From NCBI GenBank assembly GCA_944389145.1, contig CALXLH010000025.1:62001-126000 (forward strand): a stretch of 64,000 nucleotides of DNA, written 5' to 3'. Origin of the DNA: an uncultured Spirochaetaceae bacterium (lineage in GTDB: Bacteria; Spirochaetota; Spirochaetia; Sphaerochaetales; Sphaerochaetaceae). This document shows, in pieces, positions 1 through 10,385 of this stretch. A model generated the notes under the pieces. The model made no database searches. It was given only the letters and a program-made list of their open reading frames with translations, and was not told the DNA's origin. A program made the position numbers and the translations under genes. Within the stretch, counting starts at the first letter, position 1, and the number at the start of each line of letters is the position of its first letter.

Positions 1-1
1 C

Positions 2-967
2 TCATATCAGGAGATGATAAAGCTCTCCGCATTCTCGGATATCTTCTCCTACTACCTCTCGCTCACCCATTTCGACAATATAGAGCAAGGAAAGGATTTC
101 CAGATGGATGGCCTTCATCAGAACAGGCTTATACACCGCTTCGACTTCAACATACTCAACAAGGTCCGGTTCGCCGTGAACATCGGGGCTCAGATGCTCA
201 CTGATGCGCCGTTCGATCTGAGGATGCTCAACCCCATGATGATCATCCACAACTGGAACAACAACTCTGAATCGATCGATCTCGAAGCCGATAACGGGGA
301 TGAGCTGAACAATATACTTGGATTCGAGCTTGAATATGCGTTCCTTCCCGGATTCATCGCGACCGGGCAGGTAGTAATCGACCAGATGAAGATATACGGA
401 GAGAATAACAGCACCGTTCCCGCAGCCTTCGGATTCATGCTCAACGTAAGGAACATCCTCACGCTTGATGACGGATACCTTGATTCATATATCGAGGGCG
501 CCTATACATCGCCATATCTCTACCTGAACTACAAGACGATGAACGGCGAGGACTGCTATATGCTCGACCATATCATAGGATACCGCTTCAGCCAGAACAA
601 CACCACGGAAGAAAGCTACACAGGCTACGTCTATGGCCCTGACGCGATCGTTCTCTCCCTGGGGACTGAATATATCTCCCTTGACAGCTGGAGCGTAAAG
701 GGCAGCCTGCTCTATATGGCGCATGGCGATAACGGCAAGGAGGACTGGAGAGACCGGAACAACAGGACAGGACTGACGGATCCCACGCCGACGGGAATCG
801 TCGAGCACACCTTCTCCACGCGTGTAGGCGGAAGCTACTCATTCACGGAAAGCCTCAAGCTTACCGCGGAGGTAGCCGGAATCTTCCAGTGGAACTACCA
901 TAACCAGAGAGACGTGTTCCGCCCGACATTCCAGGCCGCTATCGGGATATCCTGGACAGCACTTTGA
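2..967 (+). CDS. Outer-membrane beta-barrel protein, possibly Wzi-like, 5'-truncated
   Basis: The reading frame is open to the left edge, so the start of the gene lies outside the window; the first visible ATG at base 14 is probably internal. The visible 320 or so residues alternate polar and hydrophobic residues and end in ISWTAL, as barrel strands do. A segment reading LRMLNPMMIIHN recalls the conserved 'R.LNPLMIYHN' region of Wzi-type capsule-assembly proteins, which anchor or organise surface polysaccharide at the outer membrane. Assignment to Wzi is tentative; an outer-membrane barrel is more secure. The gene is followed by a 500-base gap, so it ends its transcription unit. Confidence 0.6.
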   Translation, partial: SYQEMIKLSAFSDIFSYYLSLTHFDNIEQGKDFQMDGLHQNRLIHRFDFNILNKVRFAVNIGAQMLTDAPFDLRMLNPMMIIHNWNNNSESIDLEADNGDELNNILGFELEYAFLPGFIATGQVVIDQMKIYGENNSTVPAAFGFMLNVRNILTLDDGYLDSYIEGAYTSPYLYLNYKTMNGEDCYMLDHIIGYRFSQNNTTEESYTGYVYGPDAIVLSLGTEYISLDSWSVKGSLLYMAHGDNGKEDWRDRNNRTGLTDPTPTGIVEHTFSTRVGGSYSFTESLKLTAEVAGIFQWNYHNQRDVFRPTFQAAIGISWTAL

Positions 968-1467
968 TCAGAAACGGCTTCTTTCCAGCCCCGGGAAAGG
1001 GGCCTGCATGGCTATGGAAGCTTCCCCTGGCTCCCATGCGTCTCATACGCTTTCTCTCCGCATCCTCGAAGCATCGGGAGATGCGGATATCATCACGGCA
1101 TCCATCGCTGATTATCACAAAGCCATTCATGCAGCCTCCTGCCATATATACGCCCTGACAATGCATCCGGGCCAACATGGGGCATCAGCAACCGGATTGA
1201 TACAATTGCAGGCACGACAGCGCAGATTCAAGATAGCTTATTGCTATCTTATTCCAATGCATAATGTTATTATCCATCAAAGATAATATGTTCGGTATAT
1301 TGCCATTCAAATTTCTTTACGCTGCCATCGTATCTGGCCTTACAGGCTAGCCAAGAGGGGGTTTGCCTGCTATCATTCTCTCGCAATCACGAGGCATCGC
1401 CCCGGAGACTTAACGAAGATAAAGGGCTGGCATTGCCAGACAGATAACATGGAGTGACGACAAAGAG
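968..1467. other. 500-base intergenic region upstream of dat
   Basis: No convincing gene is present; the short frames here lack ribosome sites and recognisable protein features. A GC-containing inverted repeat (tccgcatc...gatgcgga, near 1057-1087) could close off the upstream transcript. Two further AT-rich hairpins near 1230-1250 and 1268-1288 are listed separately. The region presumably holds the dat promoter, but no single -35/-10 pair stands out. Confidence 0.5.
1230..1288. promoter_or_regulatory. Two consecutive AT-rich inverted repeats upstream of dat-ddc
   Basis: The first is AAGATAGC-TTATT-GCTATCTT, eight perfect pairs over 1230-1250. The second is TATTATC-CATCAAA-GATAATA, seven pairs over 1268-1288. 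They lie about 180 bases before the dat start. They could be operators or leader hairpins; neither is followed by a T-tract convincing enough for a terminator. Confidence 0.35.
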
Positions 1468-2817
1468 ATGGAAATGACACAGACCAACGAGTACTTTATC
1501 TCTCGTCAGAGTGACTTTGAGTCCTCTGCCAGAAGCTATCCAAGGAAGTTCCCGTTCGCACTTAAGAAGGCAAAGGGATCATGGGTCGAAGATGTTGAGG
1601 GAAACAGGTATCTTGATTTCCTCTGCGGAGCAGGAACGCTCGCTCTTGGACATAACGATGACGAGGTGTCGAAGGCAATGGTCGATCTGATAACCAGCGA
1701 TGCACCGCTGCACACGCTCGACCTCACGACACCGGTAAAGGACAGGTTCGTTGAGACGGTCATATCCATCCTTCCCGAAGAGATGCGGAACAACGTCAAG
1801 ATACAGTTCTGCTCTCCTTCCGGAACCGATGCCACCGATGCCGCAATAAAGCTATGCAAGACCGCGACAGGCAGGGGCAACGTCATAGCATTCAGCGGCG
1901 GCTATCATGGAATGGGACATGGAGCCCTGGCTCTAACAGGCAATCATAATGCGAAGAAGAGCGTGCAGAACCTGATGCCAGGCGTCCAGTTCATGCCATA
2001 TCCCTACTCATACAGATGCCCGTTCGGAATCGGAGGAGAGAAAGGAGCCGAGGCATGCGGTGCATACTTTGAACGCATGCTCAAGGACCCCGAAAGCGGA
2101 GTGACGCTCCCTGCAGCCGTCATCATCGAGCCGATCCAGGGGGAAGGCGGTGTCATTCCCGCGCCAAAGGGCTTCCTGCAGACTGTGAGGAGAGTCACGA
2201 AGGAACTCGGCATCCCCCTCATCGTAGATGAGATCCAGTGCGGCATAGGACGCAGCGGTGACTTCTTCGGCTTCCAGGAGTCCGGGATAATCCCTGATGT
2301 GATCCTGATGAGCAAGGCAGCCGGTGGCAGTCAGCCGCTCAGCATCGTCGTATATGACAAGAGCCTCGACAAATGGACCGCAGGAGCCCATGCAGGAACG
2401 TTCCGAGGAAATCAGCTGGCGATGGCTGCCGGCACGGTACTCATGAGAAGGGTATCGCAGCCAGAGTTCCTCGAGGATGTGAGAAGGAAAGGGGCATATC
2501 TCAAGACAGCGCTCGAAGCACTGAAGGATGAGGTAAGCATCATCGGTGACGTACGCGGACGCGGCCTGATGCTGGGAATCGAGTTCATCGATCCGAACGG
2601 AAAGAAGGATATCATGGGAAACCCTGAGCCATCCGGAGAGATCGCGGCAACGGTCCAGCGCCTCTGCTTCGAGAACCATCTGGTCATGGAGAAAGGCGGC
2701 AGGAATGGCAGCGTCATGCGCTGTCTCTGTGCCCTGAATGTCTCCATGGATGATATAAGCACGATGCTCAGCATATTCTCCAGCGTCGTAAGGAAGGTAA
2801 ATGCCGATCACGCTTGA
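1468..2817 (+). CDS. dat: Diaminobutyrate--2-oxoglutarate aminotransferase
   Basis: A 449-residue class-III PLP aminotransferase that would convert L-aspartate semialdehyde to L-2,4-diaminobutyrate using glutamate, in the cytoplasm. Visible family marks are the glycine-rich FCSPSGTDATDAA segment, EPIQGEGG, VDEIQCGIGRSG before the cofactor pocket, and MSKAAGGSQPL, whose lysine (about residue 283) should hold PLP. HAGTFRGNQ is typical of the DABA branch. The downstream decarboxylase starts inside the last 17 bases, so the pair is translationally coupled and together makes 1,3-diaminopropane, as in Acinetobacter and Haemophilus. An EctB role in ectoine synthesis is less likely because ectA and ectC are absent. 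A second ATG two codons in is a possible alternative start. Confidence 0.88.
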   Translation: MEMTQTNEYFISRQSDFESSARSYPRKFPFALKKAKGSWVEDVEGNRYLDFLCGAGTLALGHNDDEVSKAMVDLITSDAPLHTLDLTTPVKDRFVETVISILPEEMRNNVKIQFCSPSGTDATDAAIKLCKTATGRGNVIAFSGGYHGMGHGALALTGNHNAKKSVQNLMPGVQFMPYPYSYRCPFGIGGEKGAEACGAYFERMLKDPESGVTLPAAVIIEPIQGEGGVIPAPKGFLQTVRRVTKELGIPLIVDEIQCGIGRSGDFFGFQESGIIPDVILMSKAAGGSQPLSIVVYDKSLDKWTAGAHAGTFRGNQLAMAAGTVLMRRVSQPEFLEDVRRKGAYLKTALEALKDEVSIIGDVRGRGLMLGIEFIDPNGKKDIMGNPEPSGEIAATVQRLCFENHLVMEKGGRNGSVMRCLCALNVSMDDISTMLSIFSSVVRKVNADHA

Positions 2818-4252
2818 TGATAAGACAGTCCTTTCCTCACGGGATGATGATAAGGGCGCATTGAGGGAACTTATTTCCGATACGCTTGACGCCATCCTCG
2901 ATTCAATCGAGGATGACTCGGCGTTCTCAGGCATCGATCCATATCATCTGAGAGATGAAGTGAGAAGCCTGGGCTTCCTTCCTGAAGAAGGAAAGGGATG
3001 GGAAGATACCATGGAAAGCGTCCGGAAGACCATACTCCCCAATATGCTCAGGACATGGTCCCCATCCTATATGCCCCACCTCCACTCCCCTGCGCTTCTT
3101 GAGTCGATTGCCGCAGAGCTTATCATCGCGGCATTCAACGACAGCATGGACAGCTGGGATCAGAGCCCTGCCGCCACGGAGATCGAGGAATCCATGATCC
3201 ACGGCCTCTGCTCGCTCTTCGGCTATGACGAAGGCGCTGATGGCACGTTCACATCAGGCGGGAGCCAGTCGAACATGTCCGCGGCGATCGCTCATCGCGA
3301 CAGATACATAGCAGAGCGTCTTGGATGGGACGTCAAGAAGAAGGGACTGCCGCCAGAGGCCGCTAGGCTGCGGATGTACACCTCTGCGATCGCCCATTTC
3401 TCATTCCAGAAGAGCGCCCACATCATGGGCATGGGATATGATTCCGTCGTCCCTCTCCCGATAGATAGCAATGCCCGTATCGATATAGGCAAGGCGGAAG
3501 AGATCATCGGCAGGGATGCAGAGGAAGGCTATCTGCCGTTCCTGATCATAGCCACGGCCGGCACTACGGATTTCGGAAGCATCGATGATATATCATCACT
3601 GCGGAGGATAGCAGATAGATACGGAGCCTATCTCCATGTAGATGCGGCATATGGATCAGGAGCCATCATGAGCGGCCGGTACAGGGACAGGCTTGGGGGC
3701 ATCAGCGCAGCAGACTCCATAACGATCGACTTCCACAAGATGTTCCTGCTTCCTATAAGCTGCTCAGCGGTCCTCGTGAAGGAACGGAAGGCCCTCGACT
3801 GCTTCCTCATCCATGCGGATTACCTCAACAGGGAAGAGGATGAGGAGGATGGATACATAAACCTTGTCGGCAAGTCGATGCAGACGACACGGCGCTTCGA
3901 TGCGCTGAAGGTCTATATCTCCTTCAGGGCAAGAGGCCGCAGAGGATATGCGAAGATCATAGACCGTGCGATAGAGAACGCCGCCTATCTCTATCAGAGG
4001 ATAGCCTCAGATGAGGCCTTCATTGCACCTGTGCGACCGGAGCTGAGTTCTGTCGTATTCGCGCTGAAAGGCGGGGACGATCTGAATAAGAGGATAAGGA
4101 GAATACTCCTGTCGAAGGGAATAGTAATAGGACAGACTGTATACCAGAGCCAGGTGATGCTCAAGTTCACGCTCCTCAATCCTGCCCTCACCTATGAGCA
4201 TATCGATACCCTGATAGCAACGATAAAGGAGATGGCCGCATCCCTTGAATGA
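2801..4252 (+). CDS. ddc: L-2,4-diaminobutyrate decarboxylase
   Basis: A 483-residue group-II PLP decarboxylase expected to turn L-2,4-diaminobutyrate into 1,3-diaminopropane, a precursor of norspermidine-type polyamines. FTSGGSQSNMSA binds the cofactor phosphate, HVDAAYGSG supplies the aspartate that contacts the PLP ring nitrogen, and ITIDFHKMFLLPISC contains the Schiff-base lysine (about residue 313). The start overlaps the end of dat by 17 bases and is preceded by AAGGAAGG. Related glutamate or tyrosine decarboxylases share this fold; the pairing with dat is what favours diaminobutyrate. No terminator is obvious before the convergent neighbour. Confidence 0.85.
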   Translation: MPITLDDKTVLSSRDDDKGALRELISDTLDAILDSIEDDSAFSGIDPYHLRDEVRSLGFLPEEGKGWEDTMESVRKTILPNMLRTWSPSYMPHLHSPALLESIAAELIIAAFNDSMDSWDQSPAATEIEESMIHGLCSLFGYDEGADGTFTSGGSQSNMSAAIAHRDRYIAERLGWDVKKKGLPPEAARLRMYTSAIAHFSFQKSAHIMGMGYDSVVPLPIDSNARIDIGKAEEIIGRDAEEGYLPFLIIATAGTTDFGSIDDISSLRRIADRYGAYLHVDAAYGSGAIMSGRYRDRLGGISAADSITIDFHKMFLLPISCSAVLVKERKALDCFLIHADYLNREEDEEDGYINLVGKSMQTTRRFDALKVYISFRARGRRGYAKIIDRAIENAAYLYQRIASDEAFIAPVRPELSSVVFALKGGDDLNKRIRRILLSKGIVIGQTVYQSQVMLKFTLLNPALTYEHIDTLIATIKEMAASLE

Positions 4253-4270
4253 GGATGCGGACCTCGGTAC

Positions 4271-5884
4271 CTACTCTACCTTCTCTACCCACCCCGTTAT
4301 CCTATGCTCCTTCGAATCCAATGATAACCCAAGCAGATGGACAGAAAGCCCTTTCCTCCTTGCCTTATCGCGGTACTTATCGGCATATCCTCTCTCCTCG
4401 ATCTGCCGCAGCGCTGCATCGGCGCTCCCGTCAAGCTTCGTCTCAATGATGTAGATGTTCCTTCCAGCCCTTGCGAACAAATCCATACGGCCACGAGATG
4501 TATGCTCCTCTGAGCGAGGAACCTCATCAAGGGAGGCTCCGAGCATAGTGATGATCAGACCGCCATACAGAAGCTCATCACAGCAGAGATGATCGTAGGA
4601 TACCACGCTCAGCACATGATTGATGCTCTCTACCGCCCCCTCAACGTCTCCCTCTGAAAGTGCGCGCCTGATCTGCATGGAATAGCTCATCGTATAGGAG
4701 TCAGCGAACCGTTCAGGAAGATAGGTATCTCCCCAGGATGCAAATAATGTCTCCATAACCTCGTGGTTCGGAATGCGGAGCCTTATCGCATCCTTATCGG
4801 CTGAGTCAATAGTAAGATAGCCGGTCATAAGCAGAAGCGCCAGCAGCCTGCTTACAGGCATCTCCTCGTCGGAGAGGAAATCAAAGATGCTGAAAAGTTC
4901 AAGATCCTGCCTCGTTATAGTCATTGGACTAAGCTTGTCGAGAGTGATGCGATGCCTCCTTGCGTAGTTGATGACAATCGTCATATTCCCGGTCCTTATC
5001 CAGTAATTCTCAAGCTCGAGATAGTACATGAACATGCCGATCGAGACAGGGTTGTATACCCTCACACCATTAGGCGAGAGAAGATACCCGTCATACATCT
5101 CCCTCAACGCCTCATACACTCCCTCCTCGCTCAGCCCCTCCTTCTCCGCATACTCAGCTATCCCCTCTCCGAAGTTCTCGCGAAGCTCATCCTCTGTATA
5201 GCCGAACATCCCAGAGAACCTGTCATCCATCGAGATGTCCACCAGGTTGTTCAGGCCGCTGAATATGCCAAGTCCGCTGAACTTGAGGATTCCCGTTATA
5301 TATACCAGATGAAGACGTGCCGAGAGCCCCTTGAACGTGGAGTAGAAACGCCGCAATGCCTGCTGTATCTCCGCCAGTCTCTCAGTCTCATCGCAGGAGT
5401 TGAGCGGCCTGTCGTACTCATCTATCAGTATCACAGGGGCAGAGCCGTACTTGAACGAAAGCTCATCGACAAGATCCACGATCATCGCCCTAGGCTCAGC
5501 AAGCTCTATCTCGATCCCGGACAGCCTGGCAGTACGCCGGAGCTCCCTTGAGATGAATGCATCTATGCCTTCAGCGGTGAAGGTCCCGAGGATCGCGAAA
5601 TCTATGTGTATGACAGGATGGAACTCATAGTCATAGCCTGTGCTGTCTATGTAGAGCCCCTTGAAGAGCTCCCTCCTTCCAAGGAACAGGCTCTCAAGGG
5701 TAAAGGTGAAGAGGCTCTTACCCATCCGCCGAGGAGCCGTGGAGACTATGACATTGGAATCAAGATCAAAAAGCCTCCTGATATACATCGTCTTATCGAC
5801 GTATACCTTTCCACTCTTCCTTATACGCTCGAACACGAAGCTTGAGAATTCCGCCCTATCCATATCCTTATTCTCTCTGTCCAT
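4271..5884 (-). CDS. AAA-ATPase-like protein with C-terminal PD-(D/E)XK nuclease-like domain
   Basis: A 537-residue protein of the paired AAA-ATPase_like and PDDEXK_9 families that are multiplied in spirochaetes, Bacteroidetes and Clostridia; its cellular role is not established. APRRMGKSLF near residues 50-59 is the Walker-A-like loop and VILIDEYDRPL near 160 the Walker B. The middle has the family segment FSGMFGYTEDEL and YDGYL. The C-terminal GRMDLF...IYIIETKLDG carries the D and ExK of a nuclease-like core. The start is supported by AAAGGAGGT five bases before the ATG. It is a single-gene unit convergent with ddc; it could be mobile-element or defence related, but nothing in the neighbourhood shows that. 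Confidence 0.8.
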   Translation of the reverse strand: MDRENKDMDRAEFSSFVFERIRKSGKVYVDKTMYIRRLFDLDSNVIVSTAPRRMGKSLFTFTLESLFLGRRELFKGLYIDSTGYDYEFHPVIHIDFAILGTFTAEGIDAFISRELRRTARLSGIEIELAEPRAMIVDLVDELSFKYGSAPVILIDEYDRPLNSCDETERLAEIQQALRRFYSTFKGLSARLHLVYITGILKFSGLGIFSGLNNLVDISMDDRFSGMFGYTEDELRENFGEGIAEYAEKEGLSEEGVYEALREMYDGYLLSPNGVRVYNPVSIGMFMYYLELENYWIRTGNMTIVINYARRHRITLDKLSPMTITRQDLELFSIFDFLSDEEMPVSRLLALLLMTGYLTIDSADKDAIRLRIPNHEVMETLFASWGDTYLPERFADSYTMSYSMQIRRALSEGDVEGAVESINHVLSVVSYDHLCCDELLYGGLIITMLGASLDEVPRSEEHTSRGRMDLFARAGRNIYIIETKLDGSADAALRQIEERGYADKYRDKARRKGLSVHLLGLSLDSKEHRITGWVEKVE

Positions 5885-5954
5885 CGGGGACCTCCTTTAT
5901 TATATACGCCTTGAAGCCCCTTTTCTGCCAACAAGGAGAGCGAAAAAGATAAAG

Positions 5955-5987
5955 AAAAAAAGAAAAACAGGCCCCCGAAGGAGCCTG
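5955..5987 (-). terminator. Rho-independent terminator of the porin-like gene
   Basis: Read on the minus strand, CAGGCTCC-TTCG-GGGGCCTG forms a stem with a TTCG loop, followed by TTTTTCTTTTTTTC. It lies 30 bases after the stop codon of the porin-like gene and before the AAA/nuclease gene start, separating the two. Confidence 0.85.
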
Positions 5988-6016
5988 CCATTTGGTTTTT
6001 AAGGTCGATACCTCTA

Positions 6017-7153
6017 TTAGAAGTTAACAGAGATGATCGGGGTGATGGAGAAGCCAGTTGCCTTAACAGCGCCCTGAGCAATATCGCCGCCCTTGTCTCC
6101 ACCCTCGTTGTCGAGGTAGGAAGCGCCACCCTCTGGAGCAGAAGCATACTGGAGGTTGAGCTGGAGGGTAACACCGCCAACAACCTCGTAACCAACGTTA
6201 GCACCAACATAGAAGCTGTCAGCAATAACATCGAAATCACCAATACCACCATAGACGTTGAGAAGGACGTTCTCGATAGCATTGATGTCAGCACCGAGGT
6301 GGAGCCTAGAGGTAGCATCATCAAGAACATACTCAGCAAATGCGGAGAATGCATCCACGCCACCATAGACCTGAGCAGAAAGGACATTCTTCTCTGCACC
6401 ATAGTAGTACTTGTCAGCAACGCCTACTCCGAGGTCGAAGTCAAGACCAGCAAGAGCGCCAACGTTGACATCAGCAGCACCACCAACGACACCATAGGCA
6501 TCCTTGTTACCAGAAGCACTGTCGCCAACATATGCCCAGTCAACGGATATTGCAAGTCCGTCCATCGGCTTCGTCATGATAGATGCGATGAGGTCGCCAT
6601 CCTGTGCCGCGCCATTGAGCTTATCAGCCTTGCCACCTGCTGCGAGTGCAGGAGAACCACCGACCTGAACGGTCAGGAGGCTGCCATAACCAACGGTAAG
6701 GTTCGTCCAGAGACCCGGCTCGTCAGTCCTTACGCGGTCATAGTTAAGACCGGACTTGTTGGTGTAAGCCCTCTGTGCCGTGATCCTGTCATTGGCAACA
6801 AGCTGAAGCTGAGCAGTCCAGTCGGTCTCTGCGCCACCGATCATCTTGGCAACATCCATCGTGATGTCTCCGGCAATCCTGTTTCCATGAGCAGCATCAT
6901 TGAGGTTAGATCCATCAAGATAGACCTCGCCTTCGAGTCCGATCGTCCAGTAACCGTTCTCATCTGCGAAACCAAGGTTGAGCTTGGTCTGGTTAGAATT
7001 TGCATTATCCTGTCCGAAAATCTCATTCTTCCAAGTTCCGTCATTGACAGCGAAAACATAGCCCGTTCTGAAATTTCCAGAGAAGTTTACTGCTGCGAAA
7101 GCGCCAGAAACAGCGACTGCAAGTACGAGCAGTGATACAAGTACTTTCTTCAT
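6017..7153 (-). CDS. Major outer-membrane porin-like protein
   Basis: A 378-residue secreted protein. Residues 1-20 (MKKVLVSLLVLAVAVSGAFA) are a signal peptide with an AxA cleavage site. The mature part is rich in Gly, Asn, Asp and aromatic residues in alternating patterns and ends ITPIISVNF, with the terminal phenylalanine used for barrel insertion. It resembles spirochaetal porins with a strand-forming FSGNFRTGY start. An ATG four codons upstream is also open, but the Shine-Dalgarno GGAGGA overlaps that codon and sits correctly only for the chosen start. A consensus promoter and strong terminator flank it, fitting an abundant single-gene product. The solute is not deducible. Confidence 0.75.
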   Translation of the reverse strand: MKKVLVSLLVLAVAVSGAFAAVNFSGNFRTGYVFAVNDGTWKNEIFGQDNANSNQTKLNLGFADENGYWTIGLEGEVYLDGSNLNDAAHGNRIAGDITMDVAKMIGGAETDWTAQLQLVANDRITAQRAYTNKSGLNYDRVRTDEPGLWTNLTVGYGSLLTVQVGGSPALAAGGKADKLNGAAQDGDLIASIMTKPMDGLAISVDWAYVGDSASGNKDAYGVVGGAADVNVGALAGLDFDLGVGVADKYYYGAEKNVLSAQVYGGVDAFSAFAEYVLDDATSRLHLGADINAIENVLLNVYGGIGDFDVIADSFYVGANVGYEVVGGVTLQLNLQYASAPEGGASYLDNEGGDKGGDIAQGAVKATGFSITPIISVNF

Positions 7154-7223
7154 TACATCCTCCATTTAACTCAGGGTAGGCCTCAAAGAAGCCTATTACT
7201 CCCTTTTCCGTTAATTCAGCAAA

Positions 7224-7253
7224 ATTGTAGCAACCGCTTCATTTAGTTGTCAA
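7224..7253 (-). promoter_or_regulatory. Sigma-70 promoter of the porin-like gene
   Basis: On the minus strand TTGACA, an 18-base spacer and TACAAT lie about 70 bases before the start codon. The -35 is a perfect consensus, as expected for a highly expressed outer-membrane protein. Confidence 0.8.
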
Positions 7254-7329
7254 GCTAAATCCATATTCCTCACGCGTCTTACACAATAAAAAATATATGT
7301 GTTGAATATAAGCAAAATGTGTGTTTTAT

Positions 7330-7344
7330 CTAACATGATGTTAG
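7330..7344. promoter_or_regulatory. Palindrome upstream of the porin-like promoter
   Basis: CTAACATGATGTTAG is a perfect seven-base inverted repeat around one central base, about 77 bases before the -35 box of the porin-like gene. It could be a regulator site; no partner was found elsewhere. Confidence 0.3.
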
Positions 7345-7534
7345 GTAAATATACCTTTTTCTTCATTGAAATCATACATGATGTATTGCAATGCAGGTAA
7401 AAGAGGCAATCCGTAAGGAAAGAGGAAGGACAGCACTGGAAAAAGTTTTTTCAGGCATCGATAGTAAAAGCTTACTACCTCATAATCCGACACACGGTGG
7501 ATAACTGTCGGGAAATGATCATAAAGGCATGAAG

Positions 7535-7558
7535 AAAGCCCGGCTTTCACCGGGCTTT
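7535..7558 (-). terminator. Terminator of enolase
   Basis: AAAGCCCGG and CCGGGCTTT pair around a six-base loop just after the enolase stop; on the minus strand TTTCTTC follows. The T-tract is short. Between this hairpin and the porin-like promoter nothing else codes for a recognisable product. Confidence 0.75.
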
Positions 7559-7578
7559 GAATGTGCATCCAGGCTCTC

Positions 7579-8883
<1,305 letters not shown>

Positions 8884-8914
8884 CTATTGATATATTCAGT
8901 TTAAAGCTACAGTT

Positions 8915-8943
8915 AATATCAGCTGTTTCGCCTCAAAAGTCAA
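8915..8943 (-). promoter_or_regulatory. Promoter of eno
   Basis: On the minus strand TTGACT, a 17-base spacer and GATATT precede eno by about 40 bases. Confidence 0.6.
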
Positions 8944-9082
8944 GGAATGCCGGCACTGCCCACGCGAATGCCCAAAAGCGGTCACCGCGCCTCAGACTAG
9001 CCAAAACCGACAAAGTGACGGGAAGTGACGAGCGATGAATGCAATCTGCTTATTAGCTATGGCACAGCCTGTGAAGTTCTGA

Positions 9083-9088
9083 TAGTAT
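9083..9088 (+). promoter_or_regulatory. Extended -10 box before the glycosyltransferase
   Basis: TGATAGTAT contains TG-n-TAGTAT, an extended -10 element, 34 bases before the glycosyltransferase start. No good -35 is visible, which is normal for extended -10 promoters. Confidence 0.4.
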
Positions 9089-9122
9089 CTCAGAGAGAAA
9101 TGAACAAGGGGTTGGAATCCTG

Positions 9123-10385
9123 ATGCACATAGCCTTCGGGTTCGACATTTTCTATCCAGAGACCAACGGTGTCATAACGACAACGATCAATCTCGCAAAC
9201 AACCTGATCGAGATGGGGCATCAGGTATGGTTCTTCGTACCTAGGGAAAAGGCATTCAAGGCCGATGTGATAGAGAAAGGCATCAGGATAGTGCACGTCA
9301 AGGCCATCCCAGCCTGGATATACAAGGGCATAAAGCTGCTGCCGATCTACGGCTCATACCTCATGCCTTACCTGATCAAGTACAGGATCGACATCGTGCA
9401 TAACACGACGCCATGGCTGATGGGCATGGCCCTCAATCACGCGGCACGACGCCTGCACATACCGACGCTGGCAACTCATCATACGCTGATAGACAATCCT
9501 ATATATATAAAGTACGCGTTAAAGAGCACGAAGCTCGCCAATGCCGCGCAGGATGCGATCTGGACAGTCGTGTTCAACCCATTCTTCCGCCTTACATGGA
9601 TGGCGACCGCCCCAAACCGCGAGACCTGCCGCCATGTCCAGGAAAAGATACCGGGGCTCGAGGTCAGGTACGTCTCGAACGGAATAGACATCTCAAGGTT
9701 CGAGAACGTGAGGAAGGAATCCCCCCTGCCCTCCGCCATCGATCCATCATGGCTTGGAAAGAGGACGCTCCTGTATGTAGGAAGGCTTGGCTACGAGAAG
9801 GCGATAGACATAGCGATCGAGGCCTTCGCCATCTGCCTTAGGAAGAATCCGGATGCCCGCTTCATCATCATCGGACAGGGACCTGCCCATGAAGCGCTCG
9901 TGAAGCTCGTCCAGAACCTCGGGATTGAGAACAATCTTCACATGACAGGACTCATTCCGAACGATGAGATCATCGGCTCTGGGCTGATAAGGAAGGTATC
10001 ATGCTTCGTGACCGCATCGCTTTCCGAGAACCAGGCGATCACCGTGATAGAATCGCTATGCTCAGGAACCCCGGTCATAGCCGCCGATGTGGACAACATG
10101 AAGGCGCTGTTCTCCGAGAGCGAGGGCTGGTTCTTCCGCGGCGGCGATGCTGAGAGCCTCGCAGAGGTAATGGATCATGTGCTTAACAGCGAGGAGGAAC
10201 GCGATGAGAAGGCAGCGAACGCAGTCAAGCTGCGCTCTCGCTTCGATGGCAGGGTGGTCGCAAGGCAGTTCGAAGGCATATATAAGGAGCTGCTGAGGAT
10301 GAAGGATGAAGGCTTCTATGTCCCTGGCGGGGAGAAGCGTGCAGGGAAATACCTCAGATCCATTCAGAAGAAGGCCGAGAAGTAG
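9123..10385 (+). CDS. Glycosyltransferase family 4
   Basis: A 420-residue retaining GT-B glycosyltransferase of the group that includes diacylglycerol glucosyltransferases. The N-terminal domain opens with FGFDIFYPETNGVIT, where many GT4 enzymes have the acceptor-loop glycines; TLATHHTL follows near residue 120. The C-terminal donor domain has LLYVGRLGYEKAID and the EX7E motif in SENQAITVIESLCSGTPVIA. No membrane segment is present, so it probably acts at the inner face of the inner membrane on a lipid acceptor. Its end overlaps the convergent outer-membrane gene by 22 bases. The acceptor could be a glycolipid or an envelope polysaccharide; sequence alone does not decide. Confidence 0.85.
   Translation: MHIAFGFDIFYPETNGVITTTINLANNLIEMGHQVWFFVPREKAFKADVIEKGIRIVHVKAIPAWIYKGIKLLPIYGSYLMPYLIKYRIDIVHNTTPWLMGMALNHAARRLHIPTLATHHTLIDNPIYIKYALKSTKLANAAQDAIWTVVFNPFFRLTWMATAPNRETCRHVQEKIPGLEVRYVSNGIDISRFENVRKESPLPSAIDPSWLGKRTLLYVGRLGYEKAIDIAIEAFAICLRKNPDARFIIIGQGPAHEALVKLVQNLGIENNLHMTGLIPNDEIIGSGLIRKVSCFVTASLSENQAITVIESLCSGTPVIAADVDNMKALFSESEGWFFRGGDAESLAEVMDHVLNSEEERDEKAANAVKLRSRFDGRVVARQFEGIYKELLRMKDEGFYVPGGEKRAGKYLRSIQKKAEK

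Noticed and set aside
1008-1286. 92-codon open frame in the gap before dat
   Set aside because: No ribosome site, no recognisable protein features and it runs through the hairpin region; several other frames of similar length overlap it.
2008-2934. 308-codon frame opposite dat
   Set aside because: Antisense to a well-defined aminotransferase and the start of its partner; an artefact of codon usage.
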